DNA from: Acetivibrio cellulolyticus CD2 | Lineage (GTDB): Bacteria; Bacillota; Clostridia; Acetivibrionales; Acetivibrionaceae | DNA: 64,000 nt | Reading direction: 5' to 3' | Assembly: GCF_000179595.2 (NCBI RefSeq) | Contig: NZ_JH556657.1 | Span: 692,017-756,016 of the forward strand | Part shown: one piece after another, positions 17,918-28,609 of the stretch | Numbering within the stretch: position 1 is the first letter of the stretch | Layout of the letters: the number at the start of each line of letters is the position of its first letter | The notes under the pieces: model-generated | The model's input: only the letters and a program-made list of their open reading frames with translations | Database searches by the model: none | What the model was told of the DNA's origin: nothing | Translations under genes and position numbers: made by a program

Positions 17918-19639
17918 ATGCTTAAAAAATTTGATATTTCTTTAAGATCAAAGCTTAGTGGTAGTTTTATTATACTTTTATTGATATCTTCACTTGTTAT
18001 AGGTATGTATGCCGGTAAAAAAGCCAGATCAACTGTTGAAGATGCAGTTGGAAAATCAGCATTGAATATAGCTAATTCTATAGTAGGTTTAATTGATGTT
18101 GACAAGATGAATCAACTCAAGACTAAAGAGGATATGGATAGCGATTATTACAAGGAACTTCATGACAAATTGCTTGCTATGAAAGATTCTGTAGGACTCA
18201 AATATCTATATACAATGAGAAAGACCGATGATGGAAAGTATATTTACCTAGTTGATGGAACTCCTTATGATAGTGAAAACATGTCTATGCTTGGCGATGA
18301 GGAGGAGGAACTAGACAAAGCTTTGGAAGCTAGTTTTGAAGGAATTGGTGGTTATATAATAAATATTACTGAAGGGTGGGGAGATTTAATTTCTGCGTAT
18401 GTTCCTATTAAAGATAAAACAGGTAAAATCGTTGGAATATTAGCTGCAGATTTTGAAGCGGGATATGCGCTTGAGGCTTTGGACAAGATGAAAAGCAGTA
18501 TTATAATAGTAATTCTTGTGATAAATTTGATTGGAATAATCATAAGCAGAAAGGTATCGTATCTCCTGGTACGTTCACTAAAGGAGTTGGAGAATAAAGC
18601 AGAGATAGCAAAACAAGGTGATTTGACAGTAGATATTAACATAAACAGCCGTGATGAGATTGGACGGTTGACTCAAGCATTTAAGGATTTGATAGGAAGT
18701 ATGGCTGATATTACAAAGAATATTAGATATAATACAAAAAATGTTTTAATTCATACTAATGAATTGAGTATTAGTGCAAATGAAACAAGCAAGGCCACGG
18801 AAGAAATAACAACAGCAATAAACTCTATTGCAGATGGTACTATAGAACAGGTTAAAAGTGTTGAAGAAGTTTCAAAGACAATGGACGAAGCCTTTAGTAA
18901 TATAGAAAGAGTGATAAATCAAGCTGATTTGTTATCTGATTCGTCAAATCAAGCTATGGATGGTGTTCAAAAGGTATCAGATATATTCAAGGATACAATG
19001 GTAATGGTAAACCTTGTGAATAGCACTGTTGATAATACGGCTGAAATTATCCAAAAGTTGGGGGCCAGATCAAAAGAGATAGAGTCTTTTAGTGAAGCTA
19101 TTTCGCAAATAGCTAAGCAAACCAATTTGCTTGCATTGAATGCGGCAATCGAAGCAGCAAGAGCTGGTGAAAACGGAAGAGGATTTGCCATTGTGTCTGA
19201 TCAGGTTAAAGTATTGGCAGAACAATCAAATCATGCAAGCAAGCAAATAAACAATATCGTAAATATGATGCAGAAAGAAATTGAAGGTGCGGTCGCCTTC
19301 ATACAAAAAGGTGTAATTCAGGCGAGCGAAGGGGTTGATTCTGTTAAACGTGTTGAATCAGTTCTGGAAAACATGTATGCCTCAACCAAGAATGCTTATT
19401 TGAGTGTTGAAGATGTTATAAGTGCTGTACATGTTATAAAGGATTCTGGTAGATTAGTACTAGACGGAACGAAAAAACTTGTGGATATTTCAAAGGGATT
19501 TAGTTTAAGCAGTCAGGGAGTAGCATCCTCTACACAGGAACAACTGGCTGTTATGCATGATATGGAAAACTGCATTGATAGATTAAATCACATGGCAATT
19601 GATCTAGAGAAGGAAGTTAATAAGTTTAAAGTAGAATAG
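17918..19639 (+). CDS. Methyl-accepting chemotaxis protein
   Basis: The product has 573 residues from the ATG at 17918; a TTG six bases upstream is less likely. The first membrane segment is at about residues 15-35, then an extracellular sensor of about 150 residues with a Cache-like feel ([21 protein letters not shown]). The second membrane segment ([15 protein letters not shown]) is near 195-210, followed by HAMP (about 215-265) and a signalling domain. Its hairpin tip is canonical ([20 protein letters not shown], then [12 protein letters not shown]). It would transmit a periplasm-facing chemical signal to CheA/CheW. The ligand is unknown, and no che genes are nearby. The 250 nt upstream hold no other gene. 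Confidence 0.93.
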   Translation: MLKKFDISLRSKLSGSFIILLLISSLVIGMYAGKKARSTVEDAVGKSALNIANSIVGLIDVDKMNQLKTKEDMDSDYYKELHDKLLAMKDSVGLKYLYTMRKTDDGKYIYLVDGTPYDSENMSMLGDEEEELDKALEASFEGIGGYIINITEGWGDLISAYVPIKDKTGKIVGILAADFEAGYALEALDKMKSSIIIVILVINLIGIIISRKVSYLLVRSLKELENKAEIAKQGDLTVDININSRDEIGRLTQAFKDLIGSMADITKNIRYNTKNVLIHTNELSISANETSKATEEITTAINSIADGTIEQVKSVEEVSKTMDEAFSNIERVINQADLLSDSSNQAMDGVQKVSDIFKDTMVMVNLVNSTVDNTAEIIQKLGARSKEIESFSEAISQIAKQTNLLALNAAIEAARAGENGRGFAIVSDQVKVLAEQSNHASKQINNIVNMMQKEIEGAVAFIQKGVIQASEGVDSVKRVESVLENMYASTKNAYLSVEDVISAVHVIKDSGRLVLDGTKKLVDISKGFSLSSQGVASSTQEQLAVMHDMENCIDRLNHMAIDLEKEVNKFKVE

Positions 19640-19750
19640 AATTATACAAAAAAATTCCAATTAGATGTATAGATAGAACTATTATTTATCCAAGGATAAG
19701 TACTGTAGAAAAACTATTAGATAGACACTGAGAGAAAATTGTATTAAGGC

Positions 19751-19843
19751 ATAAATAGAAAATAACTTGCGCTTTTTTGCGGGACACCCATGCCAAGCAT
19801 GCGTGCCCCGCAAAATTATAGCGTAAGTTATTTTTTCATTCAT
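19751..19843. repeat. Long imperfect hairpin between convergent genes
   Basis: The arms 19751-19785 and 19805-19843 pair through ATAACTTGCGC/GCGTAAGTTAT and TTTTGCGGG/CCCCGCAAAA. The outer 20 bases resemble a stretch at 828-850 (AAGGCATAAATGAAAA). It may end both flanking transcripts (plus strand to 19639, minus strand to 19905), but its size and related fragment also fit a small palindromic mobile element. Confidence 0.55.
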
Positions 19844-19904
19844 CTCTAAAAATAAAGGGAATAAGCAAGCTGTAGTAATAATACTATATTATAGCCCATT
19901 TTTA

Positions 19905-22900
19905 TCAGAAAACTATGTTGTCAAAACATACTTCATCTCCCGTTCCAGTTAATGAACTGGTAGAAATTACAAAACGATCCATCGTTGAATAACTTCCACA
20001 ATTACTAAGGTTGCCTACACAAATATCATCTATAAAAAGACGAGCATTTGTAGTCCCTTCAGCCTTGAGTTCCATTCTACTCCACTGATCAAACTTTATT
20101 GTATTTTCCTTTGCTAGAGCATTCCATGTTGTTCCGTTATAATATTTAATACTGCCATCGGGTAGTATCTTTATATTAAATACTTTGTTAGCACTGCTAC
20201 CACTGCAAATGGAAAGTTCAATACCATTGGTAATATTTTTTGCTCCGATAGAGCATTCTAAAGTTTTATTTGTGCCTGCTGTAGTGGTTTTAGAAGCTTG
20301 AACGGCTGTAGTGGTTGAAGAATCTAGTATTCTGAGGGTTTTGTTACTTACTTCAACAGTGCTTCCAGATACAGTATAACCCGTTGGAACTTGTCCTGTC
20401 AGTTGTGAATCAAAGTTATCGGTTATGCCTTTTATGTAAGTATAATAATTATAAAGGAATTCATCCCAATCAGTATCAGTTGTGAAAGAAAGTATACCTG
20501 TTATTGTGGGGTCATATAATACTCCATCTTTAAATTTGGAAACTACCCCCGATGCCAGACAAATTGAAAGCCCATTGGCATTTCCTAGATAAGGTACTGC
20601 GCCAATATATGCCTCACTTGCAGATCCTCTGCAAATATCAAACCACAAAAGACACTGCTGGTATGAAGATATAAGCTTATTTGCAGCCGCCTTAACAGTT
20701 GGATCGGTGGTGTTGGAAGACACTCTTTTTACAAAATCCATAAGATCGGCATATGAATTTACACTTAGTCGAAATACATTATCTACACTGCTTTTTATAT
20801 CATCATATTTGCTTTTGTTTTTAAGAAGAGTTGCGAAATTTTTGAAATCCGAAATAAATGTTTCAAAGCTGCTCCCCATTCTAAAACATGAATCTGTTTT
20901 TGAATATTGCTGTTGATAGATAAAACCAGCAACTGTTTCGGGTGTAGAACTTGGATTACTCGCAATTTTACTTACAATTGTTTCAATAAAATAAGCCCCT
21001 GCTGTTTCTTCAGCGCCCTGAATAAAATCCGCTTCATTTCGTAATTGATAAAGAGTTTCCATCATCTGCATAAGACAGGCATTCATACTTATTATATCTA
21101 TCTTCTGCCCAGTTTTCGTTCTAGTAGATGCAAGAGCACTTTGAAACTCAGATAGAGTTAAATAATCATAATTGTTTGTATCATCCAAACATAAACCATT
21201 TATACCAACACCGTGGTTTGAAGGGATTAATAATGTATGTTCAGCAGGATAATTGGTACTGCAATACACAATAAATTCCTCAAGGGTCTTTGGATCTCCC
21301 ATATTTACTTCGCCATAATCTTTTAAACAAGGTGAAGACATAAGGTATGCGTTATTTGGATCATGTGGAGATTTACGAAGCTTAAACAGCTTTGCGCCTG
21401 TCCAATCGTTACTTGCATCAGGTTCTGAGCATCCTCCAGCTATTCTGTCCATTAAAACCATTACATTGAGATCATCATCTTTTAACCCCTTTTCTGTTCT
21501 TATGACATCCCTTACCATTGATCCTTCCAAATTGCAATCGCCATCCATATAAACAAGAACATTCCATTTCTTTTTATTGTAGATCTTACCTGCTTCTTCT
21601 GAGGATAAGCATTTTGGGTATAATGCCACCTCATCGAGGGAGCCAGTAAAGTAATATTGAGAAATAGATGAATGTCCCCCAATCATAAGATCTGACGAAT
21701 TGTCAAGGTTGCCCATTCTTATAGTGGGATCATAGGTTCCTTTCAGTGAACCATCAACATAAAATTTAAGTCCTTGTTTATTATCTCTATCTACGGTAAT
21801 TATAACTTGATGCCATTGCCCGTCGTTGCATGTTATCCCAGAAGGAATGCATCGGAAGTTGTACCAGCCATTCGCAGGATCTGCCAATTGGAGAACTATT
21901 TCATTCCCATTATATATACATACATGATAGCCAATAGGAGATGTATCAGCATTAGAACGCTTGTCCAATATAGTGTTGTTAATAAAAGTGCTATTTGTTT
22001 TAAACCAGCAGGAAATGGAAAAGTCACTTGTACCAAAGTTAAGATGAGAAGCATTCTTCACTTTAGTGTAGCTCTTACCATTAAAATCTATGCCTGACTT
22101 ATAAAGATCGTTATGAGGAGAATAAACAGGTACTGTTCCATCTGATGTAGTGACAATATTCTTCTTTCCGCTTGTATCTATAGTATTCTTATTATAAGAC
22201 AGTTTTAAAACAGTATTATCATCATAGGTTGTTTTATTTTGACCTAAAGCGTTAATATACATGGTGTTAATTTGACTTAGACTAAGACTATGGCTATAAA
22301 TACTTAATTCGTCTATTACGCCATTAATACCAGGTAAAATTCCGCTTTGAATGTTCCCAACCTTTAAAGGCGCAGTATTATTAAAAACACTATTTAAAAA
22401 ATTATCGGAATTTACGGAGTCAATTACCAGCTTGGCATCGCAGAAGCAATTAAAATGATAAAAGTTATCAGAACCTTTATAAAAAGTGAAGGTATACATA
22501 TGCCAGCTGCCATCCGCAGGAATGCCATTCACTGCAAATTGGCCGAATTTAGTGTCATTATAACCATAATCCACTCGAAAACCGTTGTTTGATCGAGTCA
22601 TTCTAAAACCATTGGTCTTTCCCGAATCTCTTATAAATTTACTCATTACTATCTCATCATAATCGTTTTCAGTTAATTTAGGTGCTTTCATCCAGAAATT
22701 AATTGTTGATCCTACCTCGCCAAAATGCAAATTGTTACTATCGGGTACAATCATTGTATTGTTACCATCTAAAAGCAGACCTTGTCCTACTACGCCAGGC
22801 TCAGTGGAACTAACAGTATTTGTAAAAGTGCCGTTATTAGCATTTCCAGAACAATCAACGCCACTTCCGTTATTGAATTCCCAATAACCATTTGCATCAG

Positions 22901-23732
22901 TATGGGGATTTATCTTGCGTACATAAAGCTTCACATAGTCAATATTTACAGGTACATGCCAGATACCTGACCATGGAATTACCAAACCTCGTGTCTCATA
23001 CTCAGGGCTCCAGTTTGAGCTTCCTAAGGGCAGATTGCGGTTATCAAGGAGTGTATTCCCAGAGGCAGTCTTCTGTGCTCTCCACACCAGCTTATACTCG
23101 TAGCCCTCCTCCTTAAACCCTTCAAATGAAAGCTGTCTGCCGAAGCTATAGCTGCCCGAAGCAGGAGGGTCGTATGACAGTATAAAATTCTGACTTACAT
23201 CATCCCACTTCGTTTTTTCATAGCCAGTATCCACAGGATTGGTGTTGTACTTAATTTCACCTTGGTATTCCCAATCACCATGAACCTTTTTGCGCATAAG
23301 CTTCACATTTTTTAACTCCACGCTGGTACCTGACATACCGTTCCATGAAAGAGTTGTACCATAAGTCTCATATGACTGGCTGTAGCTGCCATCAGCAGGC
23401 AGGCTTCTACCGTCTATGTAAGAAGTTCCATTAACACATTTGGCTGACCATACCAGTTTGTAGTCATATCCCGTCTGAGTTATCACACCAAATGAAAGGT
23501 ACTTAAGAAAACAATACGAAGATGTAGGTGGAGAAAAGTAGAGATCGAAAGCTTCTTTGGTAGAATCCCAAACTACCCTTTCATACTGAGCGTTTAATGG
23601 GCTATCTACCTGTTTAAGCACACCCATGTCCTCCCATGTGTCTGCTGCATAGCTACTCGTTCCTGTTATTCCGATTGCCGCAAGAGTGGCTAGAATAATC
23701 CATAAAAGTTTAAAAGATCTTAAATACTTCAA
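19905..23732 (-). CDS. Very large exported clostripain-family (C11) protease with LamG-like domains
   Basis: The product has 1275 residues and starts at TTG 23732 behind GGGAGG. Order: signal peptide (to about 29); two copies of an about 110-residue domain I do not recognise (cores YDYKLVW and YEYKLVW, then a YET motif); two concanavalin/LamG-like domains (about 285-500 and 520-735); a C11 protease domain beginning WNVLVYMDGDCNLEG, with catalytic His in SNHGVG and Cys in MNACLMQM; and a C-terminal jelly-roll-like domain of about 170 residues ending FDNIVF. Clostripain-family enzymes cut after Arg/Lys. It is the second gene of an operon with its paralog at 23801-26716. There is no dockerin or SLH domain, so it is probably released or attached by the LamG modules. 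Confidence 0.88.
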   Translation of the reverse strand: MKYLRSFKLLWIILATLAAIGITGTSSYAADTWEDMGVLKQVDSPLNAQYERVVWDSTKEAFDLYFSPPTSSYCFLKYLSFGVITQTGYDYKLVWSAKCVNGTSYIDGRSLPADGSYSQSYETYGTTLSWNGMSGTSVELKNVKLMRKKVHGDWEYQGEIKYNTNPVDTGYEKTKWDDVSQNFILSYDPPASGSYSFGRQLSFEGFKEEGYEYKLVWRAQKTASGNTLLDNRNLPLGSSNWSPEYETRGLVIPWSGIWHVPVNIDYVKLYVRKINPHTDANGYWEFNNGSGVDCSGNANNGTFTNTVSSTEPGVVGQGLLLDGNNTMIVPDSNNLHFGEVGSTINFWMKAPKLTENDYDEIVMSKFIRDSGKTNGFRMTRSNNGFRVDYGYNDTKFGQFAVNGIPADGSWHMYTFTFYKGSDNFYHFNCFCDAKLVIDSVNSDNFLNSVFNNTAPLKVGNIQSGILPGINGVIDELSIYSHSLSLSQINTMYINALGQNKTTYDDNTVLKLSYNKNTIDTSGKKNIVTTSDGTVPVYSPHNDLYKSGIDFNGKSYTKVKNASHLNFGTSDFSISCWFKTNSTFINNTILDKRSNADTSPIGYHVCIYNGNEIVLQLADPANGWYNFRCIPSGITCNDGQWHQVIITVDRDNKQGLKFYVDGSLKGTYDPTIRMGNLDNSSDLMIGGHSSISQYYFTGSLDEVALYPKCLSSEEAGKIYNKKKWNVLVYMDGDCNLEGSMVRDVIRTEKGLKDDDLNVMVLMDRIAGGCSEPDASNDWTGAKLFKLRKSPHDPNNAYLMSSPCLKDYGEVNMGDPKTLEEFIVYCSTNYPAEHTLLIPSNHGVGINGLCLDDTNNYDYLTLSEFQSALASTRTKTGQKIDIISMNACLMQMMETLYQLRNEADFIQGAEETAGAYFIETIVSKIASNPSSTPETVAGFIYQQQYSKTDSCFRMGSSFETFISDFKNFATLLKNKSKYDDIKSSVDNVFRLSVNSYADLMDFVKRVSSNTTDPTVKAAANKLISSYQQCLLWFDICRGSASEAYIGAVPYLGNANGLSICLASGVVSKFKDGVLYDPTITGILSFTTDTDWDEFLYNYYTYIKGITDNFDSQLTGQVPTGYTVSGSTVEVSNKTLRILDSSTTTAVQASKTTTAGTNKTLECSIGAKNITNGIELSICSGSSANKVFNIKILPDGSIKYYNGTTWNALAKENTIKFDQWSRMELKAEGTTNARLFIDDICVGNLSNCGSYSTMDRFVISTSSLTGTGDEVCFDNIVF

Positions 23733-23800
23733 TATAAAAACCTCCCATAAAAATCAGTTTAATTTAGTTTTAAAAATTGGTTTTCCTTTATTATTAAAAC

Positions 23801-26716
23801 TTAAGGATAATAAACATGCAAAAACTCATTCCATTTTGTACTTGCAAGGAAATCATATCCTGAATCGGTATAACCGTATTCATTTTCATAGAAAGCAAGT
23901 GCATATATATTTGTAGGGAAGAATATAGTAAGTCCATTTACTTTACCACTGTAGTCGTAAAAAGGTTTGTTAAAAACGATACAATTATTATAAGCTGTTT
24001 TTAGTGCAGTAATAGAGTTCTTGAGGTTGGTATCGGTTGTTTTGGCATATACATTGTCTGCAAAATTGATTAAATCAATGTAATTCCTGTTGGCATACAT
24101 TTTGAAGGAATCTGCATATGCTGCTTTTATGTCTGTTAAATCAGTCTTTGCTGCCAAAAGTGTTGAGAAATTATTAAAGGCGGTAACAAAGCTTGACATA
24201 GCATTATCTTTTGTCTTGATCCCTGAAAAAGTCCATTGTGTGCAGAATTGTGAAAACAGTCCCATAACTTCTTCTGGGCTTCTTGATCCGTTTTTTGCAA
24301 ACTCAGAATAAAATTTCATATCATTTAATGTTGCGCCATTAGATTCTTCTTCACTACCAACAATGTAATCGGTTTCATTTCTGAACTGATATGCAATTTC
24401 AGACATCTGCATAAGGCATGCATCAAAAAGCAGAATATCTATCTTCTGGTTTGTCTTTGTACGTGCATTTGTAAGAGCCTGCTTTACCTTTGCAATACTC
24501 ATAACACTATTGCCTGAAGTCTCATCCTGACTTATTCCAGTTAGTCCATTCCCATGATCAGATATTGAGACTAAAGTTTTTTCAGCTGGGTAGTTTGTCT
24601 GGCAGTATGAAATGAAATCTTGAAGATTTTTCGGATCCGACATATCCAATTCACCGTAGTCTTTCAATAGTTGAGAACAATGGCGGTAATCTGAATACTG
24701 GTCTTTTGTAACATAATAAAGTCTTGTACCTGTCCAATCTGCTTGGTTTAAATCTAACTCCTCATTTTCAAGTCTATCAAGGAGGACAAGAACATTTATA
24801 TCATCAGTAGATCCTGTCAATTCAAAATCATTAAGTTTGGGAACCTGCTGGCCCTCAAGACTATTATCTCCATTTAAGAAAAGAAGTACATTCCATTTCT
24901 TTTTGCCATAAACTTTCTTTACTTCAGCCTCAGTTATAACCCTTTTAAAGAGCTTAACTTCGTCAATTGCACCAATAAAATTATTGGATGCAAAATCACT
25001 GTGTTTTCCTATCAAAAGATTTGCGGTAGAGTCAATACTTCCCCATCTTTCGGTAGCATTGCCGCTGGAACGGAGCTGCCCGTCAATGTAGATTTTCACA
25101 CCCTGGGTGCTGTCGCGGTCAATCGTAACTGCTATAAAATGCCAGTTTCCGTCATTGAGTTTTACTGGTGAAGATCCACGGAAGTTGTACCAGCCTTTTA
25201 GATCGTCCGCCATTTGCAATAGAATGTCTTTTCCGTTATAAACACTTAAATGATAACCATGCCAGTTAGTCCCCACAGCATCACGTTTGTCAAGAATTGT
25301 ATTGTTGATGTTAGTATTTGTGGTTTTAAACCAGCACGAAATTGAAAAATCTTCTGTACCGAAATTTATTGATGGTGAATTTGGGACAACTAAACCATTC
25401 TTTCCGTTAAACTGTAATGCCTTACCCATAGGCTCGGTTTTTGACTTTTCAAAAGTCGGTACATTACCGTCTGCTTGAATAGCATGATTTGAATTTTGGC
25501 TATAATCAAGAACATTTCCATTTGCGTTAATATCAAGCACAGTGTCTTTTTTTATTGCATTTGCAGTCACATCAGGACTTGCATCTGAAATAACTGACAT
25601 TTCACTATAATCTAATGCTTTTTTATAGATTGTCACATCATCGATTACACCTTTAAAACCTGAATAACCACCATCACTCATACCTACAAATAATGGAACT
25701 GAGTTGGATGAACCTGCAACTGTGCTGGTTTTCGGTGCTGAAAAACCAAGGATTTCCCCATCAGAGTATATAAAAAGGCTGTAAGTCAGAGTTTTGTCAT
25801 AGACAATAGAAATATGATGCCAATTACCATCATATTTAATGGCATTTGAAACGGATGCGATTCCATACCTGCCATCTAAAAATACCTGTGCATAGAACTC
25901 AGTTCCAAACGTACCAAGATAGTAACCTGATTTTTTTCCATCTACTCTCTTTGTGGCATCAACAAGGGTATAATTTCCTGGTTCAGTTGACTTGTACCAT
26001 AAGCTTACAGAAAAATTCTGATCTCCAAAACAGAAGCTGTTGCTGGCTGGAACACTCATACCACTACTACCGTTAAGGCTTAGTCCCTCATTTGTCTTCC
26101 CTTTAATGTTGGCTGGTATGGTTCCGATATAAGTTCCATTATTGCCATTACCAGAGGCATCATTGGCCGATCCGCCCTTAAAATCCCACTGGGCAGTTAC
26201 TTCATATTGGCTGAAAAAACTATCTCTGGCATAAAGTTTTACATATTCAAACTCAATGTTATTATAGGTGGAGCCAGCCCATACAAGTGTTTTTCCCTTT
26301 GTCTCATACTCAGGGCTCCAGGTATCTGCAGGTAAAGTGTGTCCATCTACTGTAGCCGTACCGGATATGGATTTTGCTTTCCATACAAGCTTGTATTCAG
26401 CTCCCCCCTCAAATGCATTACCCCAGTTTATTTTCTCAACAAAAGATACAACATATGGATTGGCAATAGGTATGCATGCTGAGATTGCAAGATTGCCGCT
26501 TGTGTTAAATGAAGAATTTATCAACGGTGATGAAACGCTCACAGGATTCACTGTTGGGAGAGTTTTCATCTCTCCCTGCAAAATCCAGTTATCCTCTTTT
26601 GCATAGGCTGTGGAAGCCATAAATACTGACATTACAACAAGTATAAGCGTTACAAGCCCATACTTCCGTACAATTCCACCAAAATGTACATGTTGTCTTT
26701 CTCTTTTTTTAAACAT
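23801..26716 (-). CDS. Large exported clostripain-family (C11) protease, first gene of pair
   Basis: The product has 971 residues; start 26716 is preceded by AAGGGGGATTT, and the upstream frame has no ribosome site. It has a basic N-terminus and a signal segment (about 17-39), then one copy of the unrecognised domain with YKLVWKAK, YET and YVKLYAR. Two LamG-like domains follow (about 160-375 and 395-600), and the C11 domain starts WNVLLFLNGDNSLEGQ, with His in SDHGNGL and Cys in FDACLMQM. It matches the downstream gene domain for domain except for a missing second N-terminal copy and missing C-terminal domain. The 68-nt gap and shared strand suggest co-transcription. Probable job: degrading surface or substrate proteins outside the cell. 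Confidence 0.88.
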   Translation of the reverse strand: MFKKRERQHVHFGGIVRKYGLVTLILVVMSVFMASTAYAKEDNWILQGEMKTLPTVNPVSVSSPLINSSFNTSGNLAISACIPIANPYVVSFVEKINWGNAFEGGAEYKLVWKAKSISGTATVDGHTLPADTWSPEYETKGKTLVWAGSTYNNIEFEYVKLYARDSFFSQYEVTAQWDFKGGSANDASGNGNNGTYIGTIPANIKGKTNEGLSLNGSSGMSVPASNSFCFGDQNFSVSLWYKSTEPGNYTLVDATKRVDGKKSGYYLGTFGTEFYAQVFLDGRYGIASVSNAIKYDGNWHHISIVYDKTLTYSLFIYSDGEILGFSAPKTSTVAGSSNSVPLFVGMSDGGYSGFKGVIDDVTIYKKALDYSEMSVISDASPDVTANAIKKDTVLDINANGNVLDYSQNSNHAIQADGNVPTFEKSKTEPMGKALQFNGKNGLVVPNSPSINFGTEDFSISCWFKTTNTNINNTILDKRDAVGTNWHGYHLSVYNGKDILLQMADDLKGWYNFRGSSPVKLNDGNWHFIAVTIDRDSTQGVKIYIDGQLRSSGNATERWGSIDSTANLLIGKHSDFASNNFIGAIDEVKLFKRVITEAEVKKVYGKKKWNVLLFLNGDNSLEGQQVPKLNDFELTGSTDDINVLVLLDRLENEELDLNQADWTGTRLYYVTKDQYSDYRHCSQLLKDYGELDMSDPKNLQDFISYCQTNYPAEKTLVSISDHGNGLTGISQDETSGNSVMSIAKVKQALTNARTKTNQKIDILLFDACLMQMSEIAYQFRNETDYIVGSEEESNGATLNDMKFYSEFAKNGSRSPEEVMGLFSQFCTQWTFSGIKTKDNAMSSFVTAFNNFSTLLAAKTDLTDIKAAYADSFKMYANRNYIDLINFADNVYAKTTDTNLKNSITALKTAYNNCIVFNKPFYDYSGKVNGLTIFFPTNIYALAFYENEYGYTDSGYDFLASTKWNEFLHVYYP

Positions 26717-26824
26717 TTTAAAAATCCCCCTTCTTTTGCCATATATAATGTCATAAATAGTTTCAAATACCTGATTATTATATTGAAAATCACTAATCAT
26801 AAATAGATAACATGTATAATAATC

Positions 26825-26868
26825 TTTTAGCAAAATGTCATGACTTTAACCATGACATTTTGCTAAAA
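26825..26868. promoter_or_regulatory. Perfect 18-bp inverted repeat upstream of the protease operon
   Basis: TTTTAGCAAAATGTCATG (26825-26842) pairs perfectly with its complement at 26851-26868 around an 8-nt spacer. No T-run follows on the minus strand, so it is a poor terminator. It lies about 110 nt upstream of the protease start. One half, CTTTTAGCAAAATG-CATGA, recurs near 3588-3607, upstream of the lipoprotein gene at 3510. Confidence 0.5.
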
Positions 26869-26944
26869 AGACATGACAATTGTAATGTTAGAGCCAACCA
26901 GCCGGGTTGTATGGTATTCCTTAACTCATCTCTTTATACAAGAA

Positions 26945-27021
26945 AAAGACTGCAAGACACCTTGAAATCTAACAAGGTGACTTACAGTCTCTACCAGCAT
27001 TAACCAAAATACTAATCTATT
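26945..27021 (-). repeat. 77-bp hairpin repeat, copy 1 (terminator of GGDEF/HD-GYP gene)
   Basis: About 86% identical to 28866-28942 by eye. It contains a hairpin (CACCTTG ... CAAGGTG with further GACTG/CAGTC pairing), followed on the minus strand by TTTTTCTTG. It sits just past the stop of the gene at 27056. Confidence 0.7.
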
Positions 27022-27055
27022 GTCTGAGTTCTATTGATAAAATTCGTTTATAAGT

Positions 27056-28609
27056 TCATATGGGATTTTTTGAAATAATAATGTTGTTGTGGACTTTATA
27101 GTTATATTTTATAGACATTCTATTTCGCATTGTTGATATGAATAATCCAGCAATTTTAGGATCAAACTGGGCGCCGAAGCATTTTTCCAATTCTCTGAAA
27201 GCTTGTTCAATTGACATGCTTTTTCTGTATGGACGTTCAGAAACCATGGCATCGAAAGAGTCTGCTATACATAATATTCGTGCTCCAAGACTGATTTCTT
27301 CTCCCTTAAGACCATCCGGATAACCAGTACCATCATACCTTTCGTGATGGTGTTTAACATAATCGATAATATTATTATCAATACCTGCTAAAGGCTCTAG
27401 AATAATTGCACTATGAACAGGATGAAGGCGTACCATTTCAAATTCTTCATCGGATAATCTGCCGATTTTATTGAGAATAGACTTTGGCAATTCAATTTTA
27501 CCAATATCATGTAATAACCCTGCATGTAAAAGGGTTTGTATTGTATTAATGTCTAGCCCCATGGCTTCACCTATCATAACAGCATATGAAGATACCCGTT
27601 CACAATGACCAAATGTATATTTATCTTTTGCAACTATGGTACTGAGCAGACCTTTAAATATTCCAACCAGTTGCTGTTGATCAGAGTTAATATTTTCACG
27701 TATTTGCATCATAATGTCCTGATAAAAGTTGACTTTATCTTCACCCATATTTTTTGCCTGATACAGAGCCATATTTGCGTGAGATACCAGCGTTTCTATA
27801 CTGTCTGAAATGTTTGGATATTCTGATAATCCAATGGAAAATGTTATGTTATTTGAAATGCCATCATTAAAATACTCGGTTTTTAATTTTGAATAACTTG
27901 CATAAATGTCCTTGGCAATAGATTCTAAAGATTTTAAGTCTTTGTTTATTATCAACAATGCAAATTCATCGCCGCCAAATCTATATATTTTACTTTCATC
28001 ACCAATAATTTTTGTTAATATTGATGCAGTATTTATTAATAGGTTATCTCCAAAATGGCGACCATATAAATCATTGTACATTCTGAAATTATCAATATCT
28101 ACCAAAAGCAATCCGATTGAATTATTATTTTTGGTTGAATTTTTAATTTCAGTATCTAAAACATTATAAAAATGTCTCTGGTTAAATACGCCGGTAAGTT
28201 CATCAGTAATTGCAAGCCTTTTCAGTTCTCTCCTTTGTTTTTCCTGTTTTAGAGAGATTGATCCTATAATAATAATCATGAATATCTTAAAAAATATGAA
28301 ACAAAAGGCTACAAAAATGGTATTCTGACGGCTTTCAAAGTAAATGAGAAATAGAGAAATAATATCTTTTATAGAGAATAGTAGAGAAATAGCAATACCT
28401 ACAGAACCAAAACGAAAAGCAATATATACAGCAAGAAATGCCATAACTTGGCTTACATATGCTTGAAACTTCAGAGGAAAGATTCCTATCAAAATAGTTA
28501 AAATAAACATTAACATAATTCCAATAATAAATTCAAACGTTTTTGATTTAGAAGTAAGATAATCCTTTTTAAATTTTATGAAACACTTTAAAACGGGAAA
28601 AGAGTCCAT
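27056..28609 (-). CDS. Membrane GGDEF / HD-GYP c-di-GMP turnover protein
   Basis: The product has 517 residues. The N-terminus has four or five hydrophobic segments (about 25-120). A diguanylate cyclase domain follows (about 130-300) with an intact RFGGDEF (GGDEF at 212-216) and no obvious RxxD inhibitory site just before it. An HD-GYP phosphodiesterase domain (about 315-500) has HDIGK (366-370) and HHERYDGTGYP (420-430), both intact. The protein could therefore both make and break c-di-GMP in response to a membrane or redox signal; which activity dominates is not visible. It is monocistronic, followed by a terminator-like repeat. A PilZ protein heads the pilus operon in this window and is a plausible downstream reader. 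Confidence 0.93.
   Translation of the reverse strand: MDSFPVLKCFIKFKKDYLTSKSKTFEFIIGIMLMFILTILIGIFPLKFQAYVSQVMAFLAVYIAFRFGSVGIAISLLFSIKDIISLFLIYFESRQNTIFVAFCFIFFKIFMIIIIGSISLKQEKQRRELKRLAITDELTGVFNQRHFYNVLDTEIKNSTKNNNSIGLLLVDIDNFRMYNDLYGRHFGDNLLINTASILTKIIGDESKIYRFGGDEFALLIINKDLKSLESIAKDIYASYSKLKTEYFNDGISNNITFSIGLSEYPNISDSIETLVSHANMALYQAKNMGEDKVNFYQDIMMQIRENINSDQQQLVGIFKGLLSTIVAKDKYTFGHCERVSSYAVMIGEAMGLDINTIQTLLHAGLLHDIGKIELPKSILNKIGRLSDEEFEMVRLHPVHSAIILEPLAGIDNNIIDYVKHHHERYDGTGYPDGLKGEEISLGARILCIADSFDAMVSERPYRKSMSIEQAFRELEKCFGAQFDPKIAGLFISTMRNRMSIKYNYKVHNNIIISKNPI

Noticed and set aside
26825..26868. Intrinsic terminator
   Set aside because: The stem is excellent, but no T-run follows on the minus strand and it stands upstream of the gene, so it was called a regulatory repeat.
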